A stretch of 64,000 nt of DNA, taken from contig NZ_JARUND010000002.1 of assembly GCF_036898825.1 (NCBI RefSeq), positions 4,588,001-4,652,000 of the forward strand. The letters are read 5' to 3'. This document shows, piece after piece, positions 1-7,880 of the stretch (the first letter of the stretch is position 1; each line of letters begins with the position of its first letter). The position numbers and the translations under genes were made by a program. Source of the DNA: Streptomyces sp. B21-083 (GTDB lineage: Bacteria; Actinomycetota; Actinomycetes; Streptomycetales; Streptomycetaceae). The notes under the pieces were generated by a model. The model was not told the DNA's origin, did not search any database, and worked only from the letters and a program-made list of their open reading frames with translations.

Positions 1-2
1 TG

Positions 3-446
3 GCCGCCGAGCTGGACATCGAACTGGTCGCCACGCTCAACGCGGCCCAGCTGGCCGGCGTCGACGCCGTCCCGGAGAACGTCCGCCTCACGGACTACAC
101 CCCGCTGAACCAGCTGTTCCCGACCTGTGACGCGGTCATCCACCTCGGCGGGACGGGGACCTGGGCGGCCGCCATCGTGCACGGCGTACCGCAGCTCCTC
201 GTGCCCAAGACCGGTTCCGAGTACGTGGACTTCGCCCGCTACACGGCGGCCAAGGGAGCAGGTCTGGTCATCGAGGACGAGAAGCCCACCGTGTCGGCCC
301 TGCGTGAGGGACTGCTGCGGCTGCTCGACGAACCCTCGTTCAAGGAGTCCACCAAGGCCCTGTACCAGGAGTTCACCCGGATCCCGAGCCCCGTGGACAT
401 CATCCCGGAGCTGGAGAGCCGCACCCGTCGGCACCGGAGTCACTGA
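3..446 (+). CDS. Glycosyltransferase, GT1 fold (C-terminal part)
   Basis: Only the last 147 residues are in the window; the frame enters at base 3 and the 5' part lies upstream. The fragment is the nucleotide-sugar-binding half of a GT-B enzyme. HLGGTGTWAAAIVHGVPQL at about visible residue 47 is the donor-loop motif seen in macrolide and aromatic-polyketide glycosyltransferases of the DesVII/EryCIII type, and the frame closes normally at a TGA. It would transfer a dTDP-deoxysugar to an aglycone in the cytoplasm. The sugar genes directly downstream on the same strand fit that role. Which aglycone is used cannot be told, because the acceptor-binding N-terminal half is missing. Confidence 0.85.
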   Translation, partial: AAELDIELVATLNAAQLAGVDAVPENVRLTDYTPLNQLFPTCDAVIHLGGTGTWAAAIVHGVPQLLVPKTGSEYVDFARYTAAKGAGLVIEDEKPTVSALREGLLRLLDEPSFKESTKALYQEFTRIPSPVDIIPELESRTRRHRSH

Positions 447-521
447 GCGACTCCCGCACCGAACAGCCCGACCCCACCGCACACGGAAACACCCCGAGAA
501 CAGAAGCAAGAGGAGAACGCT

Positions 522-1199
522 GTGGCCCCGGCCAACTTCCCTGTCGTCGACCGCCCGGACTCCGAGCTGGTGCTGGTGACCCCGCTGTACGTGGGTACCG
601 CCGACGTCCAACACACGGTGGCCGATGCCGTCGTCGCCGAATGGGCGGCCACCAGCCGGCCGGAGGGTCTGCTCACGCAGACCTGCTATGTGAGTACCGA
701 GGGCGAGAACGTGTGGACCTACGAACAGTGGACCGGCCTGGAGGCCTACCGCGACTCCGGCCGCATGTACCGGCAGCCCGCGGCACTGTCCGGCCTCGGC
801 AGGAACGGCACGGACATCGAACGCTGCGCCCCCATCGCGTTCAAGCGCTACCGGAGCAACGTGTTCGACACCGTCGGCACGCCTACGCGCATCGTCGCGC
901 CGATGTTCGACGTCGACGGTCGTGGCGCGCAGCGCACCATCATCGACCGACTCCTCGACGGTCCGCTCACCGAGGCGACGCCGGGGCTGCTGTCGGCGCA
1001 CTTCCACTACAGCCTGGACGGCAGTCGAGTGCTCAACTACGCGGAATTCACCGAGGACCAGCCTCACCTGGACTTCCTCGCCAGTCCCATCGCCCAGGCG
1101 ACCACGAAGCTCACGGAAGACACCCCGGGAGTACGGGGCATCGGCGGCAAGCGGTATCTGCTGCACGGCAGCGTCGGCGTGCCACCGACCGCGAGCTGA
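522..1199 (+). CDS. Tandem ABM-fold (antibiotic biosynthesis monooxygenase) protein
   Basis: A 225-residue protein starting at GTG 522, with AGGAG at 511-515. It reads as two ferredoxin-like ABM halves. The first (about residues 15-85) includes the stretch VWTYEQWTGLEAYRDS; the second (about 125-195) has the matching VLNYAEFTEDQPHLDFLAS. ABM proteins in aromatic polyketide clusters are cofactor-free oxygenases or cyclase-like proteins acting on anthrone-type intermediates. Position between a glycosyltransferase and the deoxysugar genes fits a tailoring role in an aromatic-polyketide cluster, but no PKS gene is in view, so the substrate is unknown. A non-catalytic ABM-fold protein is also possible. 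Confidence 0.65.
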   Translation: MAPANFPVVDRPDSELVLVTPLYVGTADVQHTVADAVVAEWAATSRPEGLLTQTCYVSTEGENVWTYEQWTGLEAYRDSGRMYRQPAALSGLGRNGTDIERCAPIAFKRYRSNVFDTVGTPTRIVAPMFDVDGRGAQRTIIDRLLDGPLTEATPGLLSAHFHYSLDGSRVLNYAEFTEDQPHLDFLASPIAQATTKLTEDTPGVRGIGGKRYLLHGSVGVPPTAS

Positions 1200-1239
1200 T
1201 CGCCTCCCGTTCTCCGCCGATCATCGCAAGGAGGATGCC

Positions 1240-2307
1240 GTGAAAGCCCTGGTGTTATCAGGTGGATCAGGAACCCGTCTACGTCCCTTCAGCCACTCCA
1301 TGCCCAAGCAGCTCATCCCCATCGTCAACAAACCGGTGCTCGAGCACGTTCTGGGAAACATCAGGGAACTGGGCGTCACCGAGGTCGGAATCATCGTGGG
1401 CAGCTGGGCGGCGGAGATCGCCGAGTTCGTGGAGGACGGTTCGCGTCTGGGTGTACGAGTCACGTACATCCCCCAGGAACAGCCACTGGGCCTGGCCCAC
1501 TGCGTATCACTCGCCCGCACGTTCCTGGGCGACGACGACTTCGTGATGTACCTCGGGGACAACATGCTCCCCGAGGGCATCGCCCAAGCCGCGGACGGGT
1601 TCCGGTCGCGGCGCCCGGCCGCGGCGGTCGTCGTCCACGAGGTGGCGGACCCCCGGGCCTTCGGTGTCGTGGAGTTGGAGCCGGACGGCACCGTCGCGCG
1701 GCTGGTGGAGAAGCCCATCACCCCCCGCAGCAACCTCGCCCTGATCGGGGTCTACTTCTTCACCCCGGCCATCCACGAGGCCGTCGCGTCGATCAAGCCC
1801 AGCGCACGCGGCGAACTGGAGATCACCGACGCGATCCAGTGGCTGGTCGACAACGGCGCCAAGGTCACAGCCGACGAGTATCACGGCTACTGGAAGGACG
1901 CCGGCCAGGCCACGGACATCCTGGACTGCAACGAGAGACTGCTGGCCGATCTGCGCCCGGAGAACCTGGGCGAGGTGGACCCCTCAAGCCAACTCGGCGA
2001 CCGGGTGCGCATCGGAGCGGGCGCCCGCATCGTGCGCTCACGCATCGACGGCCCGGTCGTCATCGGAGCGGACACGCTCGTGGAGGACTGCCACATCGGA
2101 CCGAACACCTCCATCGGCTCCGGCTGCACTCTGCGGGCGACCAGGGTCCGGGACTCCATCGTGATGGACGGCGCCGAGATCTCACACGGCCCCGGCCTTC
2201 GGTACTCCTTGATCGGCCGCAACGCCGTCATCGGTACCGGCATGGCCGGCGCCGACTGCCACAGCCTGGTGGTGGGCGACCACACCCGGATCAGGGTGGC
2301 AGCCTGA
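1240..2307 (+). CDS. rmlA: Glucose-1-phosphate thymidylyltransferase, long form (StrD-like)
   Basis: A 355-residue protein from GTG 1240, preceded by AAGGAGG at 1229-1235. The N-terminal nucleotidyltransferase domain opens with LSGGSGTRLRPFS, the phosphate-binding loop of sugar nucleotidylyltransferases, followed by MPKQLIPI. From about residue 250 the sequence becomes hexapeptide-like (repeats around VVIGADTLVEDCHIGPN), so it has the C-terminal left-handed beta-helix of the StrD long form rather than the short RmlA. It makes dTDP-glucose from dTTP and glucose-1-phosphate, the entry step to dTDP-deoxysugars. It overlaps the next gene by one base (TGATG). Codon 6 is TTA (1255-1257), the rare Streptomyces codon that depends on the bldA tRNA. 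Confidence 0.93.
   Translation: MKALVLSGGSGTRLRPFSHSMPKQLIPIVNKPVLEHVLGNIRELGVTEVGIIVGSWAAEIAEFVEDGSRLGVRVTYIPQEQPLGLAHCVSLARTFLGDDDFVMYLGDNMLPEGIAQAADGFRSRRPAAAVVVHEVADPRAFGVVELEPDGTVARLVEKPITPRSNLALIGVYFFTPAIHEAVASIKPSARGELEITDAIQWLVDNGAKVTADEYHGYWKDAGQATDILDCNERLLADLRPENLGEVDPSSQLGDRVRIGAGARIVRSRIDGPVVIGADTLVEDCHIGPNTSIGSGCTLRATRVRDSIVMDGAEISHGPGLRYSLIGRNAVIGTGMAGADCHSLVVGDHTRIRVAA
1255..1257 (+). promoter_or_regulatory. TTA codon (possible bldA control point)
   Basis: The sixth codon of the thymidylyltransferase gene is TTA. In Streptomyces only the developmentally regulated bldA tRNA reads UUA efficiently. An early TTA can therefore make translation of this gene, and by coupling the overlapping sugar genes behind it, growth-phase dependent. 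The codon is seen directly; the regulatory effect is inferred from general Streptomyces biology. Confidence 0.5.
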
Positions 2308-3341
2308 TGGCGGCGCCGAGCAGCGCGGGGAAGAAGCTGCTGGTCACCGGTGGCGCCGGGTTCATCGGTTCCCACTTCGTCCGCAACCTCCTGAGCGGCG
2401 TGTACGAGGGCCACGAGTCGACCCGGGTGACCGTGCTCGACAAACTGACCTACGCGGGCAACCTGGACAACCTCCCGGCCCACCATCCCCGCCTCGAGTT
2501 CGTGCGGGGTGACGTCTGCGACGGGCCTCTGCTGCGGGAACTGCTCCCCGGGCACGACGCCGTGGTCCACTTCGCGGCGGAGTCGCACGTCGACAGGTCC
2601 GTGGATTCGGGTGCCGAGTTCGTACGGACGAACGTGGGCGGCACTCAGACCCTGCTGGAGGCCTGTCTCTCCACAGGGGTGGGGAAGGTCGTCCACATCT
2701 CCACGGACGAGGTGTACGGATCCATCGCAGAGGGCGCCTGGACCGAGGAGCGGCCACTGCTTCCCAACTCCCCGTACGCCGCGTCCAAGGCAGCGTCCGA
2801 TCTGATCGCCCGCGCCTACTGGCGTACACACGGGCTGAACGTGTCGATCACCCGCTGCTCGAACAACTACGGCCCCTACCAGCATCCCGAAAAGCTCATA
2901 CCGCTCTTCGTCACCAACCTTCTCGAGGGCCTGCCCGTGCCGCTGTACGGCGACGGACGCAACGTCCGCGAATGGCTGCACGTCGACGACCACTGCGGCG
3001 CGATCGCCCTCGTCCTCGACAAGGGCGGAGCCGGCGAGGTCTACAACATCGGCGGCGGCGAGGAGCAGACGAACCTCCACGTCACCGAACGGCTGCTCGA
3101 CCTGTGCGGGGCGGAAACCTCCCGCGTCCGCCGGGTGGCCGACCGCAAGGGACACGACCTGCGCTACGCACTCGACTCGACCAAGATCCGCGAAGAGCTC
3201 GGCCACCGCCCCCGCGTCTCCTTCGAACGGGGCCTGGCCGACACCGTCGACTGGTACCGCTCCAACCTGGCCTGGTGGAAGGCCGTGAAGTACTCGGGCA
3301 AGGACACCGGGCAGCAGTGCCGAGGGGAGATCGCGTCATGA
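2307..3341 (+). CDS. rmlB: dTDP-glucose 4,6-dehydratase
   Basis: A 344-residue extended SDR enzyme starting at ATG 2307, whose A is the last base of the upstream TGA. Visible hallmarks are the NAD-binding GGAGFIGSH near residue 14, HFAAESHVDRSV, the S/T-DEVYG segment (ISTDEVYGS), and the catalytic Tyr-Lys pair in SPYAASKAASD. RTNVGGTQTLLEA and RCSNNYGPYQHPEKLIP are typical of RmlB-type dehydratases. It converts dTDP-glucose to dTDP-4-keto-6-deoxyglucose, the branch point for all the deoxysugar genes here. The next gene starts inside its stop (ATGA at 3338-3341), suggesting coupled translation. Confidence 0.96.
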   Translation: MAAPSSAGKKLLVTGGAGFIGSHFVRNLLSGVYEGHESTRVTVLDKLTYAGNLDNLPAHHPRLEFVRGDVCDGPLLRELLPGHDAVVHFAAESHVDRSVDSGAEFVRTNVGGTQTLLEACLSTGVGKVVHISTDEVYGSIAEGAWTEERPLLPNSPYAASKAASDLIARAYWRTHGLNVSITRCSNNYGPYQHPEKLIPLFVTNLLEGLPVPLYGDGRNVREWLHVDDHCGAIALVLDKGGAGEVYNIGGGEEQTNLHVTERLLDLCGAETSRVRRVADRKGHDLRYALDSTKIREELGHRPRVSFERGLADTVDWYRSNLAWWKAVKYSGKDTGQQCRGEIAS

Positions 3342-4642
3342 ACACCCACAAGGAACTGATTCTCGACGAGACCGTGAAGTACCACATGGACGCCCAGGGG
3401 GGAGAGCCCTTCGTCCCGGGCCGCACCGAGATATGGCCCTCGGGCGCGGTCCTCGACGAAAAGGACCGGACCGCACTGGTCGAGGCCGCCCTGGAGATGC
3501 GGATAGCCGCAGGTCCCAGTTCACGCAGGTTCGAGTCCCGGTTCGCCCGCAAACTGGGGCGCCGCAAGGCTCATCTCACCAATTCCGGCTCCTCCGCGAA
3601 CCTCCTGGCCATGACCGCCTTCACCTCGCATCTGCTGGAGGAACGCCGACTGCGGGCGGGAGACGAGGTGATCACGGTCGCGGCAGGCTTCCCCACGACG
3701 GTCAATCCGATCCTGCAGAACGGTCTGATTCCGGTCTTCGTCGATGTCGAGCTCGGCACCTACAACACGACAGCGGCCCGAGTGGCCGAGGCGATCGGTC
3801 CGCGTACCCGGGCCATCATGATCGCCCACGCCCTGGGCAACCCGTTCGAGGTTGCCGAGATCGCCCAACTCGCCGCGGACAACGACCTGTTCCTGATCGA
3901 GGACAACTGCGACGCGGTCGGTTCGACCTACGACGGCCGGCTGACCGGCACCTTCGGTGACATCGCGACCGTCAGCTTCTACCCGGCGCACCACCTGACC
4001 ATGGGCGAGGGCGGATGCGTACTGACCTCGAACATCGCGCTCGCGCGGATCATGGAGTCACTCCGCGACTGGGGCCGGGACTGCTGGTGCGAGCCCGGCG
4101 AGACCGACAAGTGCCTCAAGCGGTTCAAGTACCAGATGGGCACCCTGCCTGAGGGCTACGACCACAAGTACATCTTCTCGCACGTCGGTTACAACCTGAA
4201 GGCGACCGACATCCAGGCCGCCCTCGGCCTGACCCAGCTGGACAAGCTCGACGCGTTCTGTGCGGCCCGGCGTCGCAACTGGCGCCGACTGCGTGACGGC
4301 CTGGAGGGCACACCGCACCTGATACTGCCGAGGGCGACCGACCGCAGCGACCCGAGCTGGTTCGGGTTCGCGCTGACCGTGGATCCCGAAGCACCCTTCA
4401 GCCGTGGGGAGTTGGTGGACTTCCTGGAGACCCGGAAGATCGGCACCCGGCGGCTGTTCGCCGGCAACCTGACACGCCATCCGGCCTACCTCAACCAACC
4501 ACATCGCATCATCGGTGATCTGACGAACAGTGACATCATCACCGAGCAGACCTTCTGGGTCGGGGTGTATCCGGCACTGACCGAGGAGATGCTCGACTAC
4601 GTCGCCTCCTCGGTGAACGAGTTCGTGGGGAACCACTCATGA
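3338..4642 (+). CDS. NDP-4-keto-6-deoxyhexose 3-dehydratase (ColD/SpnQ/E1-type)
   Basis: A 434-residue PLP-dependent DegT/AHBA-fold protein. At the place where aminotransferases of this fold carry the Schiff-base lysine it reads FYPAHHLTMGEGG, with His instead of Lys. That substitution is the signature of PMP-dependent C-3 dehydratases (E1/AscC, ColD, SpnQ) that remove the 3-hydroxyl. The cofactor-phosphate region reads TNSGSSANLL. Cys-rich DCWCEPGETDKC (about residue 248 on) resembles the cluster region of the iron-sulfur E1/SpnQ group. Such enzymes need an electron donor, which is not encoded next to it. It overlaps both neighbours by 4 bp and acts with the following 2,3-dehydratase to make a 2,3,6-trideoxysugar. 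Confidence 0.88.
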   Translation: MNTHKELILDETVKYHMDAQGGEPFVPGRTEIWPSGAVLDEKDRTALVEAALEMRIAAGPSSRRFESRFARKLGRRKAHLTNSGSSANLLAMTAFTSHLLEERRLRAGDEVITVAAGFPTTVNPILQNGLIPVFVDVELGTYNTTAARVAEAIGPRTRAIMIAHALGNPFEVAEIAQLAADNDLFLIEDNCDAVGSTYDGRLTGTFGDIATVSFYPAHHLTMGEGGCVLTSNIALARIMESLRDWGRDCWCEPGETDKCLKRFKYQMGTLPEGYDHKYIFSHVGYNLKATDIQAALGLTQLDKLDAFCAARRRNWRRLRDGLEGTPHLILPRATDRSDPSWFGFALTVDPEAPFSRGELVDFLETRKIGTRRLFAGNLTRHPAYLNQPHRIIGDLTNSDIITEQTFWVGVYPALTEEMLDYVASSVNEFVGNHS

Positions 4643-6069
4643 CCGCGCGGACCGCGGCCGTCTTCCTGGACGACGGCACCGCCCCCGACCGCGGGCTGAG
4701 GCCTCGGCATGACATCGACCTGCCCCACCGCATCGCCCTTTCGGCGGCCACCCGTCAGGGCGTGGGGCCACACACCGAGGATGTCCGCGCCTGGCTCGAC
4801 GAGCGTCGCCGGTCCCACCGCTTCAAGGTCGAGCGCATCCCGTTCGCCCGGCTCGACAACTGGTCGTTCGACGAGGGCACAGGCAATCTCGGACACGACA
4901 GCGGCCGGTTCTTCACCGTCGAGGGCCTGCGCGTCGTCACCTCCGAGGGCCCGCACCAGGAATGGCACCAACCCATCATCAAACAGCCCGAAGTCGGTAT
5001 TCTCGGCATCCTCGCCAAGGAGTTCGACGGAGTACTGCATTTCCTGATGCAGGCCAAGATGGAGCCGGGCAACCCCAATCTGGTGCAGCTCTCCCCGACC
5101 GTCCAGGCCACCCGCAGCAACTACACCAAGGTCCACAAGGGCGGGGCCGTCAAGTACCTGGAGCATTTCACCCACCCGGATCCCGACGGGATCGTCGCCG
5201 ACGTCCTCCAGTCCGAGCACGGCTCCTGGTTCTTCCGCAAGAGCAACCGGAACATGATCGTCGAGACCTCGGAGGAGATCCCGCCCGACGACGACTTCTG
5301 CTGGCTGACCCTCGGCCAGATCGGTGAACTCCTGCACGCGGACAACGTCGTCAACATGGACTCGCGCACCGTACTCTCCTGCGCGCCGTACCCGGACGAC
5401 CAGCCCGGCGCCCTGCACTCGGACACCGAACTGCTGTCCTGGTTCACCGTCGAACGTTCCCGGCACGACATCCACAGCGAGCTCCTGCCCCTGGCCGGGC
5501 TGCCTGGCTGGAACCGCAGCGAGTCGAGCATCGACCATGCGGAGGGCCTCTACTTCAGCGTCGTGGCGGTCCGCGTACAGGCGGAGAGCAGAGAGGTCGC
5601 CGGCTGGACGCAGCCGCTGTTCGCACCACGGGGAACCGGCATCACGGCCTTCCTCGTCCGGCGGTTCGGCGGCGTCCCCCATGTCCTGGTGCACGCACGC
5701 GTCGAAGGAGGCTTCCTCGACACCGTGGAACTCGGTCCCACGGTCCAGTGCACACCTGCCGTCCACGCACATCTGCCCAGCATGGACCGACCGCCGTTCC
5801 TGGACTACGTGCTGGACGCGCCGAGGTCGACTCCTTCCCGAATCCGCTACGAAGCCGTGCACTCGGAAGAGGGCGGCCGGTTCCTCAAAGCCGAGAGCCG
5901 CTACTTCATCATCGAGGCCGACGAGGCATCGGCTCCCCTTGTCCCGCCTTCCGGGTACCGGTGGGTCACTCCCGAACAGCTCACCTCTCTGGTCCGCCAC
6001 AACCACTACGTCAACGTCCAGGCCCGCACCCTGCTCGCCTGCCTCAACGCGAGCGGCATACGCGGCTGA
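4639..6069 (+). CDS. NDP-hexose 2,3-dehydratase
   Basis: A 476-residue protein of the EvaA/TylX3/UrdS family. The family is a tandem duplication and both halves are visible. QPIIKQPEVGILGILAKEF in the N-half is matched by QPLFAPRGTGITAFLVRRF in the C-half, followed by LHFLMQAKMEPGN and PHVLVHARVEGGF respectively. Each half also carries the LSPTVQATRSNY / LGPTVQCTPAVH pair. It eliminates water from dTDP-4-keto-6-deoxyglucose to begin C-2 deoxygenation; a separate 3-ketoreductase normally completes the step. No such reductase is in the window, so it probably lies upstream. It starts at ATG 4639 inside the upstream stop codon. Confidence 0.93.
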   Translation: MTARTAAVFLDDGTAPDRGLRPRHDIDLPHRIALSAATRQGVGPHTEDVRAWLDERRRSHRFKVERIPFARLDNWSFDEGTGNLGHDSGRFFTVEGLRVVTSEGPHQEWHQPIIKQPEVGILGILAKEFDGVLHFLMQAKMEPGNPNLVQLSPTVQATRSNYTKVHKGGAVKYLEHFTHPDPDGIVADVLQSEHGSWFFRKSNRNMIVETSEEIPPDDDFCWLTLGQIGELLHADNVVNMDSRTVLSCAPYPDDQPGALHSDTELLSWFTVERSRHDIHSELLPLAGLPGWNRSESSIDHAEGLYFSVVAVRVQAESREVAGWTQPLFAPRGTGITAFLVRRFGGVPHVLVHARVEGGFLDTVELGPTVQCTPAVHAHLPSMDRPPFLDYVLDAPRSTPSRIRYEAVHSEEGGRFLKAESRYFIIEADEASAPLVPPSGYRWVTPEQLTSLVRHNHYVNVQARTLLACLNASGIRG

Positions 6070-6122
6070 CTCGGGGCCCCTCGGAACCGCGCCGCCTGCC
6101 GCTCAGGAAATCCGGAGAAGCC

Positions 6123-6755
6123 ATGAAACTCACCGTCTTCGGTGCCACAGGCGGCATCGGCCAGGAGATCGTCCGACAGGCACTCGACGCCGGACACCAT
6201 GTCACAGCGGTGGTGCGCGACCCCGGCGGACTCACCGTCACCAGCGAGGCCCTGGAGGTGTTCCACGCCGACCTGAGCGACCCGCGGGCGGTGCGCCCCG
6301 CGGTGGCCGGCCGGGACGCGGTCCTGTCCGGCCTCGGCCCCCGCAGCCGCAAGGACGCCGGCGTCGCGACCCGGCTCACGCGTACGGTGCTGCGCGCGAT
6401 GGAGGCAGAGGGCACCCGGCGTCTCCTGGTCACGAGCGCCGCTCCGGTCGGCCCCGAGCCGGCGGCCGACGGCCCCCTGGACCGCGCCGTGCGCCGCATC
6501 GTCTCCACCATCCTCAAGGACGTCTACGCCGACCTTCGCGAGATGGAGTCCGAACTGACCCGCAGCGCCACCGACTGGACGGTCGTACGCCCGCCGCGCC
6601 TGCGGAACACCCCGCTCACCACCAGGTACCGGACCGTCATCGACGGCTTCCCGCCCAAAGGCCGCTTCATAGCCCGCGCGGACGTGGCCCACGCGATGCT
6701 GGCGATGACCGACGCCCAAGAGACCGTGAACCGCGGTGTAGGCGTCGCCCACTGA
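6123..6755 (+). CDS. NAD(P)-binding NmrA/SDR-like oxidoreductase
   Basis: A 210-residue atypical SDR from ATG 6123, with GGAGAAG just upstream. The N-terminus MKLTVFGATGGIGQEIV has the GATGxxG nucleotide-binding loop of NmrA-like and flavin-reductase-like (BLVRB-type) proteins. The catalytic Tyr of classical SDRs is not in its usual context, but DWTVVRPPRL is typical of this family. It is the last gene of the sugar block, 53 bp after the 2,3-dehydratase. It could be a ketoreductase acting on the sugar or a tailoring reductase for the aglycone; the sequence does not decide between them. Confidence 0.7.
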   Translation: MKLTVFGATGGIGQEIVRQALDAGHHVTAVVRDPGGLTVTSEALEVFHADLSDPRAVRPAVAGRDAVLSGLGPRSRKDAGVATRLTRTVLRAMEAEGTRRLLVTSAAPVGPEPAADGPLDRAVRRIVSTILKDVYADLREMESELTRSATDWTVVRPPRLRNTPLTTRYRTVIDGFPPKGRFIARADVAHAMLAMTDAQETVNRGVGVAH

Positions 6756-6904
6756 CCGCGGACACTCCCGCCACCCGCCCCGGCCAAGAACCCACCGGCA
6801 CACGCCTCACCCGCGCCGGGAGCTTCCGTTACGAACACGACGCGGCGCCCGGGCCGCGGGTCCGGCGGACGGCCGTGAACCCAGCGCTCGGTGGTGACGC
6901 GGTG

Positions 6905-7141
6905 TCACGTCGGCGAGTCGACAGGCGTGTCGGAGGTCGCCGAAAAGGATCTGCGCACCCGCAGGACGACGTCGGCGCTCTCGCAGCGGCCGGGAAGCTT
7001 CCGGAAGTCCTCCGCGTCCATGCGGGAGCGCAGAAGCGACACGGCCCTGCGGGCGATCGACTCGCGCTGCGGGTCGACGGTGGTCAGCGGCGGTGAGGCG
7101 AAGCGGGCCGCCTCGATGTCGTCGAAGCCTGCCAGGGCCAC
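6905..7141 (-). pseudogene. LacI-family regulator, C-terminal remnant
   Basis: Reading leftward from about 7141 to the stop at 6905, the peptide VALAGFDDIEAARFASPPL followed by TTVDPQRESIARRAVSLL is the standard end of the ligand-binding domain of LacI/GalR repressors. About 78 residues survive. The DNA-binding domain and most of the effector domain are absent. The open frame continues to 7741 only because it lies antisense to another fragment. The remnant abuts the neighbouring fragment on the opposite strand, so this looks like a recombination scar at the end of the sugar cluster. Confidence 0.7.
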
Positions 7142-7144
7142 GCC

Positions 7145-7483
7145 GTGCGGGACGGCGACGTCGCTGTCTCCGACCACCAGGTCATCTACGGCCCGGTGCG
7201 CTGCACCGAGTCGAACTACTTCACCTACGTCCTGAACAACCTCGCGGCCGCCCTCAGGGAGAGGCTGACCGAGACGCGGGCGATCACCACCTCGGACAGC
7301 GCCCTCAGGTCCTACTTCACCGCCCACCGCGGCGACTTCCCGCACCAGTCCTTCGCCTCGGCACGCGACGAGGTGCGCCAGGCCCACGTCCTCGACCGCT
7401 ACCAGGCGATGATCGACCGCCTCGAAGGATCGGCCCCGGTCCACGTGCACCACGCGGTCTTCGACGCCGTCCCGGTCAACTGA
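7145..7483 (+). pseudogene. Unidentified gene fragment
   Basis: A short frame whose gene-like part starts around 7196 (RCTESNYFTYVLNNLAAAL) and ends at a normal stop at 7483. It contains SALRSYFTAHRGDFP and ARDEVRQAHVLDRYQAMID, which loosely resemble the C-terminal part of parvulin/SurA-type peptidyl-prolyl isomerase proteins; that likeness is weak. The first residues are complementary to the end of the LacI remnant, so the true 5' end is probably missing. There is no convincing ribosome binding site. It is best treated as the tail of a truncated gene. Confidence 0.4.
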
Positions 7484-7634
7484 CCCACTCGCCCTGCTGT
7501 CCACCGGCCGGCCACCCGTACACGGGTCAGCGCGGCGCACCCGACCACATCCGCGAGACCCGACCGAGTGCCGACCATTCGCCCGAGGAGCAGGGACGCG
7601 GCTCGGGCGCGGTCCGCGCCCGAGCCGGTCCTGC

Positions 7635-7880
7635 CTATTTCGTGCCGCGCAGGTTTCGTGCGGCGCTCCGGTCGAGTCCGGTCGTGGGCTGACGGGTCTG
7701 CGTTGTGAGCCGCTTGACGTCGCGGCCGAGCTCTCGGTCACGCGTCTTGCTGTACTCGGCGTACTGCTGTTGCAGGTAGGCGGGCAGGTCCGCCGGCGGC
7801 GGGGCGTGGCCGGCTCCGGCGATGGCCGCGATGACGCCGCCGATGCTGCGCGCCCGCTTGGCCTTGCTCCACAGGCTCAT
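7635..7880 (-). CDS. Small hypothetical protein
   Basis: An 81-residue protein, last gene of a four-gene minus-strand operon; its start at 7880 overlaps the stop of the membrane protein gene by 4 bp. The sequence has a basic N-terminus (MSLWSKAKRARS), a glycine/alanine-rich stretch and a polar C-terminus rich in Arg and Thr. No domain is recognised. Gene overlap and strand argue that it is translated with the OmpA-lipoprotein operon. Confidence 0.6.
   Translation of the reverse strand: MSLWSKAKRARSIGGVIAAIAGAGHAPPPADLPAYLQQQYAEYSKTRDRELGRDVKRLTTQTRQPTTGLDRSAARNLRGTK

Noticed and set aside
922..1239. Upstream extension of the thymidylyltransferase frame
   Set aside because: The extra residues overlap the ABM gene in another frame; the GTG at 1240 has a strong AAGGAGG and starts at the conserved first strand.
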